Source of the DNA: Pseudorhodoferax soli
GTDB taxonomy: Bacteria > Pseudomonadota > Gammaproteobacteria > Burkholderiales > Burkholderiaceae_C
DNA: 64,000 nt
Direction: 5' to 3'
NCBI RefSeq assembly: GCF_003337555.1
Contig: NZ_QPJK01000014.1
Span: 62,001 to 126,000, forward strand
Both the position numbers and the translations under genes were made by a program. Positions 52,142 through 62,965 of this stretch are shown here, in pieces (position 1 is the first letter of the stretch; each line of letters begins with the position of its first letter). The notes under the pieces were generated by a model. It saw only the letters and a program-made list of their open reading frames with translations, did not search any database and had not been told where the DNA came from.

Positions 52142-52852
52142 ATGACGCAATCCAATGTCTACCTGCGCGTGAACCGCGTGGCCGCTGAGCTGTGCGCGAA
52201 GGCGCGCGAGGTCACCGTGGCCGACCTGCACGAGAGCACCGCCCACCTGGGCTTCACCGGCCTGATGTCGGCGCGCATGCGGCGCATCTCGCCGGGCGCG
52301 AAGATCGCCGGCCCCGCCGTCACGGCGCTGTGCCAGCCCGGCGACAACCTCATGATGCACCGCGCGCTGCGCCTGGCGCAGCCGGGCGACGTGCTGGTCG
52401 TGCACAGCCTGGGCGAGACCTCGGCGGCGCAATGGGGCGACGTGGCCACCACTTACGCGGTCGAGAAGGGCCTGGCGGGCGTCGTCGTGCACGGCTGCGT
52501 GCGCGATGTGGACCAGGTGCTGGCCATGGGCTTCGCGGTCTGGGCGACCCACGTGTGGCCGGTGCATGCCGACAAGGGCAAGGGCGGCGGCGTGAACATT
52601 CCCATCCCTTGCGCCGACGTGCTGGTGCGGCCGGGCGACCTGATCGTGGCCGACGGCGACGGCGTGATCGCCATCCCGCGTGCCGAGGCGGCGCGCGTGG
52701 TCGACGCGGCCCAGGCCAAGATGAAGAAGGAGGCCGAGTTCGCCGCCGCCATCCGCGGCGGTGCAGCGGTCTGGGAGTTGAGCGGTGCAGACAAGGCCTA
52801 TACCCAGCTCGGCATCGTCGAGCACGAGGCGGCCTTCGACGACCCGGCTTGA
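52142..52852 (+). CDS. RraA/HMG-aldolase-like family protein
   Basis: A 236-residue member of the RraA/4-carboxy-4-hydroxy-2-oxoadipate aldolase (LigK/GalC) family: GPAVTALCQPGDNLMMH, the G-x-x-R-D substrate/metal motif in VHGCVRDVDQV, and PGDLIVADGDGVIAIP. It may cleave a 4-hydroxy-2-oxo acid to pyruvate or decarboxylate oxaloacetate. ATG at 52142 preferred; an ATG at 52124 lies within the dioxygenase gene and lacks an RBS. A lactonase of the 2-pyrone-4,6-dicarboxylate type at 39521 supports the catabolic reading. Confidence 0.82.
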   Translation: MTQSNVYLRVNRVAAELCAKAREVTVADLHESTAHLGFTGLMSARMRRISPGAKIAGPAVTALCQPGDNLMMHRALRLAQPGDVLVVHSLGETSAAQWGDVATTYAVEKGLAGVVVHGCVRDVDQVLAMGFAVWATHVWPVHADKGKGGGVNIPIPCADVLVRPGDLIVADGDGVIAIPRAEAARVVDAAQAKMKKEAEFAAAIRGGAAVWELSGADKAYTQLGIVEHEAAFDDPA

Positions 52853-52894
52853 ACGTTTCTGTGGTCTGCCGCGGAAAGGACCAAAAAGTCTGGC

Positions 52895-52900
52895 TATAAT
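52895..52900 (+). promoter_or_regulatory. -10 element of tRNA-Glu
   Basis: A perfect TATAAT ends 11 bases before the mature tRNA. The -35 region is poor. It lies in an AT-richer stretch after the RraA-like gene. Confidence 0.6.
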
Positions 52901-52911
52901 GCGGGCTGTCC

Positions 52912-52986
52912 GGAGCTATCGTCTATCGGTTAGGACATCAGATTTTCATTCTGAGAAGCGGGGTTCGACTCCCCGTAGCTCCTCCA
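52912..52986 (+). tRNA. tRNA-Glu (anticodon UUC)
   Basis: Full cloverleaf: acceptor GGAGCTA pairs with TAGCTCC, anticodon stem TCAGA/TCTGA encloses loop TTTTCAT giving anticodon TTC, T-arm GGGGTTCGACTCCCC, and CCA is encoded at the end (52984-52986). Confidence 0.95.
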
Positions 52987-52995
52987 GGATTCATC

Positions 52996-53027
52996 CGCCC
53001 TGCACCACCTGCCTGCGTCGCAGGGCG
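52996..53027. terminator. Weak hairpin after tRNA, no T-tract
   Basis: CGCCCTGC pairs with GCAGGGCG around a 16-base loop, a few bases after the tRNA. Without a T-run it could be a processing or weak termination structure between the tRNA and the convergent gene. Confidence 0.3.
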
Positions 53028-53082
53028 CGTCTTCAGCACCTCGGTGCCCCCCTCTTTCGATTGCAAGCCGCCTGACCAGGCC

Positions 53083-53589
53083 TCACTCGGCCCGTGGGCG
53101 CAGCCGCATGCTGTCGCGGTCCATGCTGACCTCGAAGTGCTGCAGGAAGTTCTGGCCCAGGAGGGCCTGGGCGTCGTTGGCGCCCAGTTGCAGCCCGACA
53201 CCCACGCGCAGGCCGCGCACGGCCGCGCCGCCTTGCAGTTCGATGCGCCCGGCCCGCACCATGCGGCCCTCGCGCACGCCGTTCGCGGTGCGAAATTGCG
53301 TGGGCTCGCCGCCTTCCAGGCCGGCGCGGCGGGCCAGTGCTTCGCTGACGCCGACCACGCTGGCGCCGGTGTCCACGAGGAACATCACCGGCTCGCCGTT
53401 GATGCTGCCGGCGATGCGGAAGTGCCCGTCGGCATGGCGCGGGATCAGCAGTTCGCCGGTGGCCGTCACACGCGCCGCACGCGGCTGCTGCCAGCGGTCC
53501 ATGGCCCAGTACAGCAGCGCCATCACCGCGAGCCAGAAGGCCACCATGGCGAGCGCGCCGCGCAGCACCATGCCGCGCTGCCGGCTCAC
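53083..53589 (-). CDS. Retropepsin-like aspartic protease, membrane-anchored
   Basis: A 168-residue single-domain aspartic protease of clan AA. An N-terminal membrane helix (GALAMVAFWLAVMALLYWAM) is followed by the periplasmic domain with catalytic VDTGAS and the later hydrophobic ALLGQNFL motif. Like retropepsins it would need to dimerise. It starts with GTG after a very strong AAGGAGG and overlaps the FtsX-type permease stop, so the two are coupled. Known relatives are processing proteases of bacterial envelopes; substrate unknown. Confidence 0.85.
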   Translation of the reverse strand: MSRQRGMVLRGALAMVAFWLAVMALLYWAMDRWQQPRAARVTATGELLIPRHADGHFRIAGSINGEPVMFLVDTGASVVGVSEALARRAGLEGGEPTQFRTANGVREGRMVRAGRIELQGGAAVRGLRVGVGLQLGANDAQALLGQNFLQHFEVSMDRDSMRLRPRAE

Positions 53590-56150
53590 CAATCCTCCTT
53601 GACGGCCATGACCGCGTCGCGCCCGGCCGCGGCACGGCCAGCGAGCCAGGCCGTCAGCGTGCCCGCAGCCACGACGGCCGCGCACAGCGCCAGCAGCCGG
53701 CCCCAGGGCGCGTGCAGGTCCATGGTCCAGTGGAAGCTCTGCGGGTTGACCACGTGCACCAGCACCACCGCCACCGCCAGGCCCAGCGCCAGGCCGGCGA
53801 TGGCGCCGATCAGCGTCCAGGCAGCGCCTTCGCCGGCCACCACCGCCAGGATCTGCCGGCGCGTCAGCCCCAGGTGGGCGAGCAGGCCGAACTCCTTGCG
53901 CCGTGCCAGCACCTGGGCGCTGAAGCTGGCGGCCACGCCGAACAGCCCGATGCCGATGGCCACGGCCTGCAGCCAGTAGGTGACGGCGAAGCTGCGGTCG
54001 AAGATGCGCAGCGAGTTGGCACGCAGGGCGCCGACCGAGGTGAACTCCAGCAGCGCGCCGGCGCCAGGGGCCTGCGCCTCGACCAGCGCGCGCAGGCGCT
54101 GCTGCAGGGCCGCGGCGTCGGTGCCCGGTGCCAGCCACAGCGCGATGTCGTTGATGCGGCGGTCGCCCGAGAGCTGCTGGTAGGCCTGCTGCGGCACCAC
54201 CACCGCGCCGAACTGGCGCACATAGTCGCGCCACACGCCGGCCACGAACAGCGGCGGCGCGGCGGCCTGCGGGAATGCCGCGGCGGCCAGCGCGTCCAGG
54301 CGGCTGCCCGGCGTGGCGCCGTACAGGTCGACCATGGGCTCGCTGACGTACACGCCCAGCATGCCCGGCGGCACCGGCAGCGCCGCGCCCACCAGCGGCA
54401 GGCTGCTGGCCGGGTCGGCGAGGCTGCGGGCCAGCAGCTGCACGGCGGGCCGCTCAGGGTTCAGCTGCACGGCGCGCTGGCGCGTCGTGGCCACGCGGGC
54501 CACGCCTTCGCTGGCGGCCACCGCGGCCACGGTTTCGGGGGAGAAGAACAGCGCGTCGCCGGCCGCCACGGCGGGGCGCAGGTACAGGTCGGCCGGCAGC
54601 ACCTGGTCCAGCCAGCCGATCATGGACTCGCGAAAGCTGGCCACCATGACCGTCAGCGCGACGGCCAGGCTCAGCGCCGCGACCACGCCGCTGACGGCCA
54701 CGGCCGCGCTCTCGCGCACGCGCCGCGCCCGCTCCACCGCGAGCAGCGGCAGCAGCCGGTGGGCGACACGCGGCTGCAGCCGGTCGTACAGCGCCTGGAT
54801 CAGCAGCGGCAGTGCCGTGATGCCGCCGACCAGCAGCAAGGCCACGGAGACATAGGCGCCGAGTGCGATGCCGCCCACCGGCGGCGCCAGCGCGAGCAGG
54901 CCGCCCAGCACCAGCAGCACGACGCTCCACAGCTGCCGGCGGCGGCCGGTCGCCGCCTGGCCCAGGCCTTTGAGGGCCTGGGCCGGCGGCAGGTTCTGTG
55001 CGGCACGGGCCGGCCACCAGCCGCCGGCCAGTGTGGCGGCGATGCCCAGCAGGCCGTAGACGGCGGCCGCCAGCGGGCGCCACTGCAGCGGTGGGGCGGC
55101 CTCGTTGAAGTAGCCGCCGCCCAGGTCGCCGCCGAGCAGCCGCAGGGCGGCGGCGGCGAGCGCCGTGCCCAGCGCCAGGCCGGCCAGGCTGCCGGCCAGG
55201 CCGAGCACCGCCGACTCGGCCAGCACCAGGCGCTGGCGCTCGCGGCCCGTGAGGCCCAGAACGCCCAGCAGCGCGAACTGCTGCGTGCGACGCGCCACCG
55301 ACAGCGACAGCACCGAGAACACCAGGAAGGCCCCCGTGAACAGCGCCACCAGCCCCAGCACCGTGAGGTTCACGCGGTAGGCGCGCGAGAGGTTGCTGAC
55401 GCGCTGCGCATCCTGCCCGGGCGTCTGCGCGCGCACCTCGGGCGGCAGGGCCAGCGCGGCCAGCACGTCCTCGCGCGGGGCCCCGGGCGCCAGCTGCACA
55501 TCGATGCGGGTGATCTCGCCCAGGCGCTCGAACAGGTCCTGCGCGGCGCCGATGTCCATCACGGCCAGCGGCGGGCCGCCGGCCGCCACCGTGCCGGCCA
55601 CGCGCACGGGCCGCAGCGCCAGGCCATGCTGCAGCTGCACGCCGTCCATGCCCAGCGCCTGCTGGGCGGCCGGGTTGAGGAACACCGTGGCCGGCGCGAA
55701 CCAGGCGTCGCGCGCGCCAGCCAGCCCGGGCGTGGGCGCGGGCAGCAGCTGCGGCGCGAAGGCCGCCACGCGCAGCGCGTCCAGGCCCAGCACGCGCAGC
55801 GGCACGCGCTGGCCGGCGCGGTCCGAGCCGGCCAGGGTCTGCAGCTCCAGCACGGGGCTGGCGTGGCGCACCTGCGGATGGGCGGCCACGCGTGCGTAGA
55901 GGTTCTCGTCGAAGCCGCCCTGCGCGGCACGCAGTTCCAGGTCGGGCTGGCCGTTGACGCTGCGCACGGCGCTGGCGAACTCGTCCAGCGCCGAGGCATT
56001 GATCAGGTGCACGGAGAAGGCCAGTGCCACGCCCAGCATGACGGCGACCACGGCGGCCGCGTTGCGCCAGGGGTGCTGGCGCAGCTCCTGCCAGGAGTAG
56101 CTGGTCAGCAGCGTGCGCAGCACGCCGGCGGGGGCGTCAGCCCTGCGCAT
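53586..56150 (-). CDS. FtsX-like ABC transporter permease (two-domain)
   Basis: An 854-residue permease with an N-terminal helix (NAAAVVAVMLGVALAFS), a large periplasmic MacB-like domain, and two FtsX-type four-helix blocks, near residues 255-400 and 720-850. Layout resembles YbbP-type transporters, which work with one ATPase and are thought to move hydrophobic compounds or lipoproteins away from the inner membrane. It overlaps the ATPase gene upstream by 14 bases and the protease gene downstream. Confidence 0.87.
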   Translation of the reverse strand: MRRADAPAGVLRTLLTSYSWQELRQHPWRNAAAVVAVMLGVALAFSVHLINASALDEFASAVRSVNGQPDLELRAAQGGFDENLYARVAAHPQVRHASPVLELQTLAGSDRAGQRVPLRVLGLDALRVAAFAPQLLPAPTPGLAGARDAWFAPATVFLNPAAQQALGMDGVQLQHGLALRPVRVAGTVAAGGPPLAVMDIGAAQDLFERLGEITRIDVQLAPGAPREDVLAALALPPEVRAQTPGQDAQRVSNLSRAYRVNLTVLGLVALFTGAFLVFSVLSLSVARRTQQFALLGVLGLTGRERQRLVLAESAVLGLAGSLAGLALGTALAAAALRLLGGDLGGGYFNEAAPPLQWRPLAAAVYGLLGIAATLAGGWWPARAAQNLPPAQALKGLGQAATGRRRQLWSVVLLVLGGLLALAPPVGGIALGAYVSVALLLVGGITALPLLIQALYDRLQPRVAHRLLPLLAVERARRVRESAAVAVSGVVAALSLAVALTVMVASFRESMIGWLDQVLPADLYLRPAVAAGDALFFSPETVAAVAASEGVARVATTRQRAVQLNPERPAVQLLARSLADPASSLPLVGAALPVPPGMLGVYVSEPMVDLYGATPGSRLDALAAAAFPQAAAPPLFVAGVWRDYVRQFGAVVVPQQAYQQLSGDRRINDIALWLAPGTDAAALQQRLRALVEAQAPGAGALLEFTSVGALRANSLRIFDRSFAVTYWLQAVAIGIGLFGVAASFSAQVLARRKEFGLLAHLGLTRRQILAVVAGEGAAWTLIGAIAGLALGLAVAVVLVHVVNPQSFHWTMDLHAPWGRLLALCAAVVAAGTLTAWLAGRAAAGRDAVMAVKEDW

Positions 56151-56871
56151 CGGCGATGCCCTGCGCCGTCAGGTGCAGCACGCGGTCGGCGCGTGCGGCA
56201 GCGGCCTCGGAATGCGTCACGAGCACGAGCGCGGTGCCGTGCGCGCGCACCTGGGCGACCAGCAGGTCCATCACCCGCGCGGCCGTGGCCGGGTCCAGGT
56301 TGCCGGTGGGCTCGTCGGCCAGCAGCAGGGCCGGGCGGTGCACCAGTGCCCGCGCGATCGCCACGCGCTGCAGCTGGCCGCCGCTGAGCTGCTGGGGCAG
56401 CCTGGTGCCCAGCCCCTGCAGGCCGACGGCGTCCAGCATGGCGGCCACGGTGGCGTCGGTGCCGTGCCGGCCCAGCAGCATCAGCGGCAACGCCACGTTC
56501 TGCGCCACGTCCAGGTGCGGCAGCACGTGGAAGGCCTGGAACACGAAGCCCAGGGCCTGCCGGCGCAGCCGTGCGCGCGCGTCATCGTCCAGCGCCGAGA
56601 GGTCCTGGCCGCCCACCAGCACGCGGCCGGCGTCCCAATGGTCCAGGCCGGCCATGCAGTTGAGCAGCGTGGACTTGCCCACGCCGGATTCGCCGACGAT
56701 GGCGACGAACTCGCCCGGTGCCACGCGCAGCGTGACATCGGCGAACACCGTGGTCTCGCCGTAGCGCTTGGCCAGCCCGTCCACGGCCAGGGCCGGGGCC
56801 GGGGGCACTGGAGTACCTTCGCGCTGCGCGCTGCGGTGCTGAGCACCTTGGGGCGGCCCGGCGGTGCTCAT
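56137..56871 (-). CDS. ABC transporter ATPase (LolD/YbbA-type)
   Basis: A 244-residue ABC ATPase: Walker [11 protein letters not shown]-loop [11 protein letters not shown], signature LSGGQLQR, Walker [13 protein letters not shown] and the switch His in VLVTHSE. Family MacB/LolD. The first 24 residues are non-homologous and are coded by a copy of a GC-rich palindromic repeat. Its start overlaps the miaA stop (ATGA). Confidence 0.9.
   Translation of the reverse strand: MSTAGPPQGAQHRSAQREGTPVPPAPALAVDGLAKRYGETTVFADVTLRVAPGEFVAIVGESGVGKSTLLNCMAGLDHWDAGRVLVGGQDLSALDDDARARLRRQALGFVFQAFHVLPHLDVAQNVALPLMLLGRHGTDATVAAMLDAVGLQGLGTRLPQQLSGGQLQRVAIARALVHRPALLLADEPTGNLDPATAARVMDLLVAQVRAHGTALVLVTHSEAAAARADRVLHLTAQGIADAQG
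56835..56868 (-). repeat. Palindromic interspersed repeat copy
   Basis: On the minus strand a GC-rich element with arms AGCACCGCC and GGTGCTCAGCACC. It matches, with few differences, the plus-strand element at 62887-62922. Here it forms the first codons of the ABC ATPase. Confidence 0.6.
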
Positions 56872-57809
56872 GCGATGCGCTCCAGCACCTGGGCCAGCGC
56901 GTCGGGTGCGTCGCAGGGCACGGTCTCGCGCGCCGGCATGGAGCGCAGCCAGGTGATCTGCCGCTTGGCCAGCTGGCGCGTGGCGGCGATGCCCTGCTCG
57001 CGCAGCGCAGCCAGCGCGGCCGGTGGCAGCGGCGCGCCGAGGGCGGGCAGGGCGTCCAGGGCCTGCCAGGCCTGGCGGTAGCCCACGCAGCGCATGGACG
57101 GCAGATCGGCATGCAGGTCGCCGCGGGCGCGCAGGGCGCGGACCTCGTCGAGGAAGCCGCCGGCCAGCATGGCGTCGAAGCGCTCGGCGATGCGCGCATG
57201 CAGCCAGCCGCGCTCGCGTGGCTCCAGCGCGATGAGGCGGTGGCGCGGCGCGGCCTGGGCGTCGCGCACGCCGTGGAAGGACGACAGCGGCCGGCCGGTC
57301 GAGCGCCAGACCTCGAGCGCGCGCTGGATGCGCTGCGAATCGTTGGGGGCCAGCCGGGCAGCGGTGGCGCTGTCGTACAGGGCCAGCTCGGCATGCATGG
57401 CGGGCCAGCCGCGCGCGGCGGCCTCGGTCTCCAGCGCGGCGCGCAAGCCGGGATCGGCGGGGGGCATCGCGTCCAGCCCGTCGATGAGCGCCTTGAAGTA
57501 CAGCATGGTGCCGCCCACCAGCAGCGGCAGTGCACCGCGCGCGCGGATCTCGGCCACCAGCCGCGTGGCATCGGCCACGAAGCGCGCCGCGCTGTAGGCC
57601 TCGGCCGGGTCGAGGATGTCGATCAGGTGGTGCGGCGCGGCCGCGCGCTCGGCGCGCGTGGGCTTGGCGGTGCCGATGTCCATGCCGCGGTAGACCAGGG
57701 CCGAATCCACGCTGACGATCTCCACCGGCCGGCGCGCGGCGATGGCCAGCGCGGCGGCGGTCTTGCCGGAGGCGGTCGGGCCGGCCAGGCCGATCCAGTC
57801 GATGTCCAC
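56868..57809 (-). CDS. miaA: tRNA dimethylallyltransferase
   Basis: A 313-residue MiaA: P-loop [26 protein letters not shown] (catalytic Asp), [13 protein letters not shown] and the C-terminal RCVGYRQAW and KRQITWLRS tRNA-contact motifs. It isopentenylates A37 of tRNAs that read codons starting with U. In many proteobacteria miaA lies next to mutL; here the two are separated by the chemoreceptor and a hydrolase gene. Confidence 0.96.
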   Translation of the reverse strand: MDIDWIGLAGPTASGKTAAALAIAARRPVEIVSVDSALVYRGMDIGTAKPTRAERAAAPHHLIDILDPAEAYSAARFVADATRLVAEIRARGALPLLVGGTMLYFKALIDGLDAMPPADPGLRAALETEAAARGWPAMHAELALYDSATAARLAPNDSQRIQRALEVWRSTGRPLSSFHGVRDAQAAPRHRLIALEPRERGWLHARIAERFDAMLAGGFLDEVRALRARGDLHADLPSMRCVGYRQAWQALDALPALGAPLPPAALAALREQGIAATRQLAKRQITWLRSMPARETVPCDAPDALAQVLERIA

Positions 57810-57921
57810 GGTGGTGGCGGCCTCAGCGCCGCGCTGCGGCAGCGGGCGGCAGGCAGGGCAGGGCGGTGGTCAGGTTGGGGGTCGGAGCGGGGTGGGGCAG
57901 GCGCATGGTGTCGAAGACGGG

Positions 57922-57940
57922 CGGCACGCCTTGCGTGCCG
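57922..57940. terminator. Hairpin downstream of chemoreceptor gene
   Basis: A perfect 8-bp stem CGGCACGC/GCGTGCCG with a 3-base loop in the 225-base gap after the minus-strand chemoreceptor gene. It is followed by only a short pyrimidine-rich stretch. Possible terminator. The rest of this gap shows no gene. Confidence 0.4.
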
Positions 57941-58034
57941 GTGCCGCGATTGTGGCAAAGCCACGCTGCATGCCGCCCATTTCCGTACGCGGCGCACGCG
58001 CCGCATGCGCCGCTCGCGCGGCGCGTTCACCCGC

Positions 58035-59801
58035 TCAGAAGCTCTCCCACTCGCCTTCTTCGTTCTTGGCAGCGGCCTTGGCGGCCGGCAGTGCCCTGGG
58101 GGTGGCGGCGACCGGCCTGGGCCGCACGCCGGCCGGCGCGGGGGCGGCCTTCGCGGCCACACGCGGCTGCGGGGCGGCGGCGGGGCGGGCCGCCAGCGCC
58201 GGGGCCCGGACCGGGGCGCGGGCTGGCGCCGGGGCTGCACGCGGCGCCATCCCCGCACCGTCGCGCAGCTGGAACACCGCCATGGCCTGCACCAGTTGCT
58301 GGGCCTGGTGGCGCAGGCTGTCAGCCGCGGCTGCGGACTGCTCGACCAGGGCGGCGTTCTTCTGCGTGGTCTGGTCCATCTCGGTGATGGCCTGGCCGAT
58401 CTGCTCGACGCCCGAACTCTGCTCGCTGCTGGCGGCGCTGATCTCGCCCACGATGTCGGTGACGCGGCGGATTGCGGCGACGACATCCTCCATGGTGCTG
58501 CCGGCCTGGTCCACCAGCGTGGTGCCCTGCTGCACGCGCTCCACGCTCGCGCCGATCAGCGTCTTGATCTCGCGCGCCGCCTCGGCCGAGCGGCCGGCCA
58601 GGCTGCGCACCTCGGTGGCCACCACGGCGAAGCCGCGGCCCTGTTCGCCCGCGCGCGCTGCCTCCACCGCCGCGTTCAGCGCCAGGATGTTGGTCTGGAA
58701 GGCGATGGAGTCGATCACGCCGATGATGTCGGCGATGCGGTCGGAGCTTTCGTGGATGCCCTTCATGGTCGCCACCACGCGCGAGACGACTTCGCCGCCC
58801 TTGGTCGCGACGGACGAGGCATTGGCCGCCAGCGCATTGGCCTGGCGCGCGTTGTCGGCGTTCTGGCGCACGGTGGAGCTGAGCTCCTCCATGGAGGCGG
58901 CCGTCTCCTCCAGTGCCGAGGCCTGCTGCTCGGTGCGGCCGGACAGGTCGTTGTTGCCTGCCGCGATCTCGCTGCTGGCCGTGGACACGCCCTCGGCGCT
59001 GCTCCGCACGCCCGAGACCACGGTGGCCAGTTGTTGCTGCATCTCCTTGAGTGCAGCCAGCAGCGCGGTGGCTTCGTCGCGGCCATGCACCTGGATGTCT
59101 TCTGTCAGATCGCCTGCCGCCACGCGGCGCGCCGCGCTGCCGGCCTGCGCCAGCGGGACGGTGATGCTGCGCGTGAGCAGCCAGGCGAAAAGGGCGACCA
59201 GGCCCAGCGCCACGACCGCGAAGCCGACCAGGATGGACTGGCCCAGCGCCGCCTGGTCGGCGGTCGCGCGCAGAGAGCTTTCGTAGATCTTGTGCTGGCC
59301 CTCCTCGAAGCGCTGCAGCGCGGCGTCGTACTGGTCGGCCAGCGGGCGCAGCTGGGTGCCGAGCAGTGCCGCCACATCCTCACCGCCCTGGCGCCGCTTG
59401 ATGAGCTCGGCGCGCGGGCCGCGGTAGGCCTCGCGCCGGGCGTTGATCTCGGCGATCAAGGCCTTCTCTTCGGGCGTCGCGGCCAACTGGCCGATGCGCT
59501 CGCTGACCTCGGAGATGCGCTTGGAGGTGCGGTCCATCTGCGCGATCCAGGCGGGGATGCGGCCCGGATCGGCCTCGAGCAGCGTGGATTGGGTGCGCAC
59601 CCAGTTCATCTCGATGTTCTGGCGCCAGCGTTCGGCCAGGCGCAGCTTCTCGTTGTCCACGGTCCCGAGCCGCTGGGCATCGGCGGCGGTCTGCTGCAGC
59701 CGCCAATAGCCAACGGCGGCGCTCACGGCAATGACCAGCAGCAGGATGCTGAAGGCGAGGGTCAGCCGGGCGCCGATGCGCAGTTGACGCAGTCCGCTCA
59801 T
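58035..59801 (-). CDS. Methyl-accepting chemotaxis protein
   Basis: A 588-residue chemoreceptor: membrane helix near residues 11-31, a periplasmic four-helix-type ligand domain, second helix near 190-210, HAMP, and a cytoplasmic hairpin with the conserved tip [17 protein letters not shown]. The C-terminus has an Ala/Pro-rich linker and ends EWESF, matching the xWxxF pentapeptide that tethers CheR/CheB. ATG at 59801 chosen for RBS GGGAGCG. The pocket ligand is unknown. Confidence 0.93.
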   Translation of the reverse strand: MSGLRQLRIGARLTLAFSILLLVIAVSAAVGYWRLQQTAADAQRLGTVDNEKLRLAERWRQNIEMNWVRTQSTLLEADPGRIPAWIAQMDRTSKRISEVSERIGQLAATPEEKALIAEINARREAYRGPRAELIKRRQGGEDVAALLGTQLRPLADQYDAALQRFEEGQHKIYESSLRATADQAALGQSILVGFAVVALGLVALFAWLLTRSITVPLAQAGSAARRVAAGDLTEDIQVHGRDEATALLAALKEMQQQLATVVSGVRSSAEGVSTASSEIAAGNNDLSGRTEQQASALEETAASMEELSSTVRQNADNARQANALAANASSVATKGGEVVSRVVATMKGIHESSDRIADIIGVIDSIAFQTNILALNAAVEAARAGEQGRGFAVVATEVRSLAGRSAEAAREIKTLIGASVERVQQGTTLVDQAGSTMEDVVAAIRRVTDIVGEISAASSEQSSGVEQIGQAITEMDQTTQKNAALVEQSAAAADSLRHQAQQLVQAMAVFQLRDGAGMAPRAAPAPARAPVRAPALAARPAAAPQPRVAAKAAPAPAGVRPRPVAATPRALPAAKAAAKNEEGEWESF

Positions 59802-60000
59802 GCTGCGCTCCCGTTGGCTGTGGCTTGCGCGCCGCGAGGCAGCGCAGAACCGTTCCGGACACAAACTTCTTCTTGGTGCACAACAAGCCTCCCGAGAGCC
59901 TACGGTGCGCCGATTATGGGCATTCGTACGCTATGGGTATGTACTGGCTTGCCCCAGCTGTACGAGAACTGAGCGAAAGAACAACACTCCGGGTGGCCGG

Positions 60001-60891
60001 CTACTCGCCGGCCTGGGCCAGCGTGCCGGCCGGCGGCCAGCCGAACAGCTGGTGCAACGCCGTGCGGTACTGCGCCTGGCCGCGCAGGATGGTGTTGTGG
60101 TGCGTGCCGCCGTCGACCACGACGAAGGCCTTGGGCTCCTGCGCTGCGTCGTACAGGCGCCGGCCCAGGTCGGGCTTGATCAGGCTGTCGTTGGACCCAT
60201 GCACCACCAGCAGGGGGGCGCCGATGTAGGGCACCTTGCGGATGGATTCCATGCGCTGCGTGATGAGCCAGCCGATCGGCAGCCAGCCCCATTTCATGCT
60301 GGCCGCCACCTCGGGGATGGAAGTGAACGTGCCTTCGACGAGCACGCCGCGCTCGTCTTGCACCTTGGAGGCCAGATCGATGGCGATGGCGCCGCCCAGC
60401 GAGTGGCCGAAGATGTAACGCGGCCGGTCGGGGTAGCGGGCGGCCAGCCAATCCCAGGCGGCACGGGCGTCCTCGAAGGCGCGGTCTTCGGAGGGCAGCT
60501 CCGCTGTGCTCTTGCCGAAGCCGCGGTAGTCGATGGCCAGCACCGAGAAGCCCAGCTGCTGCATGGCGCGCATGCGCGGTGCCGAGCCCTGCACATTCCA
60601 GCGCGCGCCATGCAGGTACAGCAGGATGGGCGCCTGCGCGGCACCGGTGTGCAGCGCCGGTTCGTTCTCCAGCCACAGGCCGTGCAGGCGCACGGCTTCC
60701 CTGGAAACCTTGGAGTCGAAGTCGATCCAGACCTCGTCCATGCCCTCGGCGCTGGCGGCGCTACCGCCCCAGGCGCGGTCGCCGGGCTGGAAGATCCAGT
60801 CGCGTTGGCGTTCGTCGAGCAGACTGCAACCCGTGACCGCGCCCAGGGACAGGGTCGAGCACAGCAAGGCGATCAGAGAAAGGCGGCGCAT
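60001..60891 (-). CDS. Alpha/beta hydrolase, lipoprotein
   Basis: A 296-residue serine hydrolase: lipoprotein signal with lipobox VTGC, oxyanion LYLHGARW, GFSVLAIDYRGFGKS, nucleophile GHSLGG, acid HGSNDSLI and catalytic His in DGGTHHN. It fits the family of membrane-anchored hydrolases like YfhR/BEM46. A GTG at 60900 three codons earlier is an alternative start. It follows mutL by 82 bases on the same strand. Confidence 0.88.
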   Translation of the reverse strand: MRRLSLIALLCSTLSLGAVTGCSLLDERQRDWIFQPGDRAWGGSAASAEGMDEVWIDFDSKVSREAVRLHGLWLENEPALHTGAAQAPILLYLHGARWNVQGSAPRMRAMQQLGFSVLAIDYRGFGKSTAELPSEDRAFEDARAAWDWLAARYPDRPRYIFGHSLGGAIAIDLASKVQDERGVLVEGTFTSIPEVAASMKWGWLPIGWLITQRMESIRKVPYIGAPLLVVHGSNDSLIKPDLGRRLYDAAQEPKAFVVVDGGTHHNTILRGQAQYRTALHQLFGWPPAGTLAQAGE

Positions 60892-60972
60892 GGCAGGCAC
60901 TGACTTCGTTTGTGCGGCGTAAGTTCAATCCTACGCAGCGCAAGCACGATCGAGGCCAGGCCCTGCGACCGT

Positions 60973-62883
<1,911 letters not shown>

Positions 62884-62965
62884 TGCAGCACCGCCCGGCC
62901 GCCCGAAGGTGCTGAAGCACCCCCTCGGGGGGCAGCGATGCACGCAGCGATGAGCGTGGGGGCTT
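62884..62965 (+). repeat. Palindromic interspersed repeat copy
   Basis: The 82-base gap between mutL and the zinc-ribbon protein gene is filled by GC-rich palindromes: GGTGCTGAAGCACC, CCCCCTCGGGGGG and flanks that match the repeat copy at 56835. It resembles a repeat class I associate with Comamonadaceae intergenic regions. Confidence 0.65.

Noticed and set aside
53712-56387. Long plus-strand open frame (891 codons)
   Set aside because: Shadow of the FtsX-type permease gene; repetitive His/Gln/Arg composition without family motifs.
59910-59940. GCCGATTA as a FliA-type promoter for the chemoreceptor
   Set aside because: The box is on the plus strand while the receptor gene is on the minus strand, and no matching -35 is seen.
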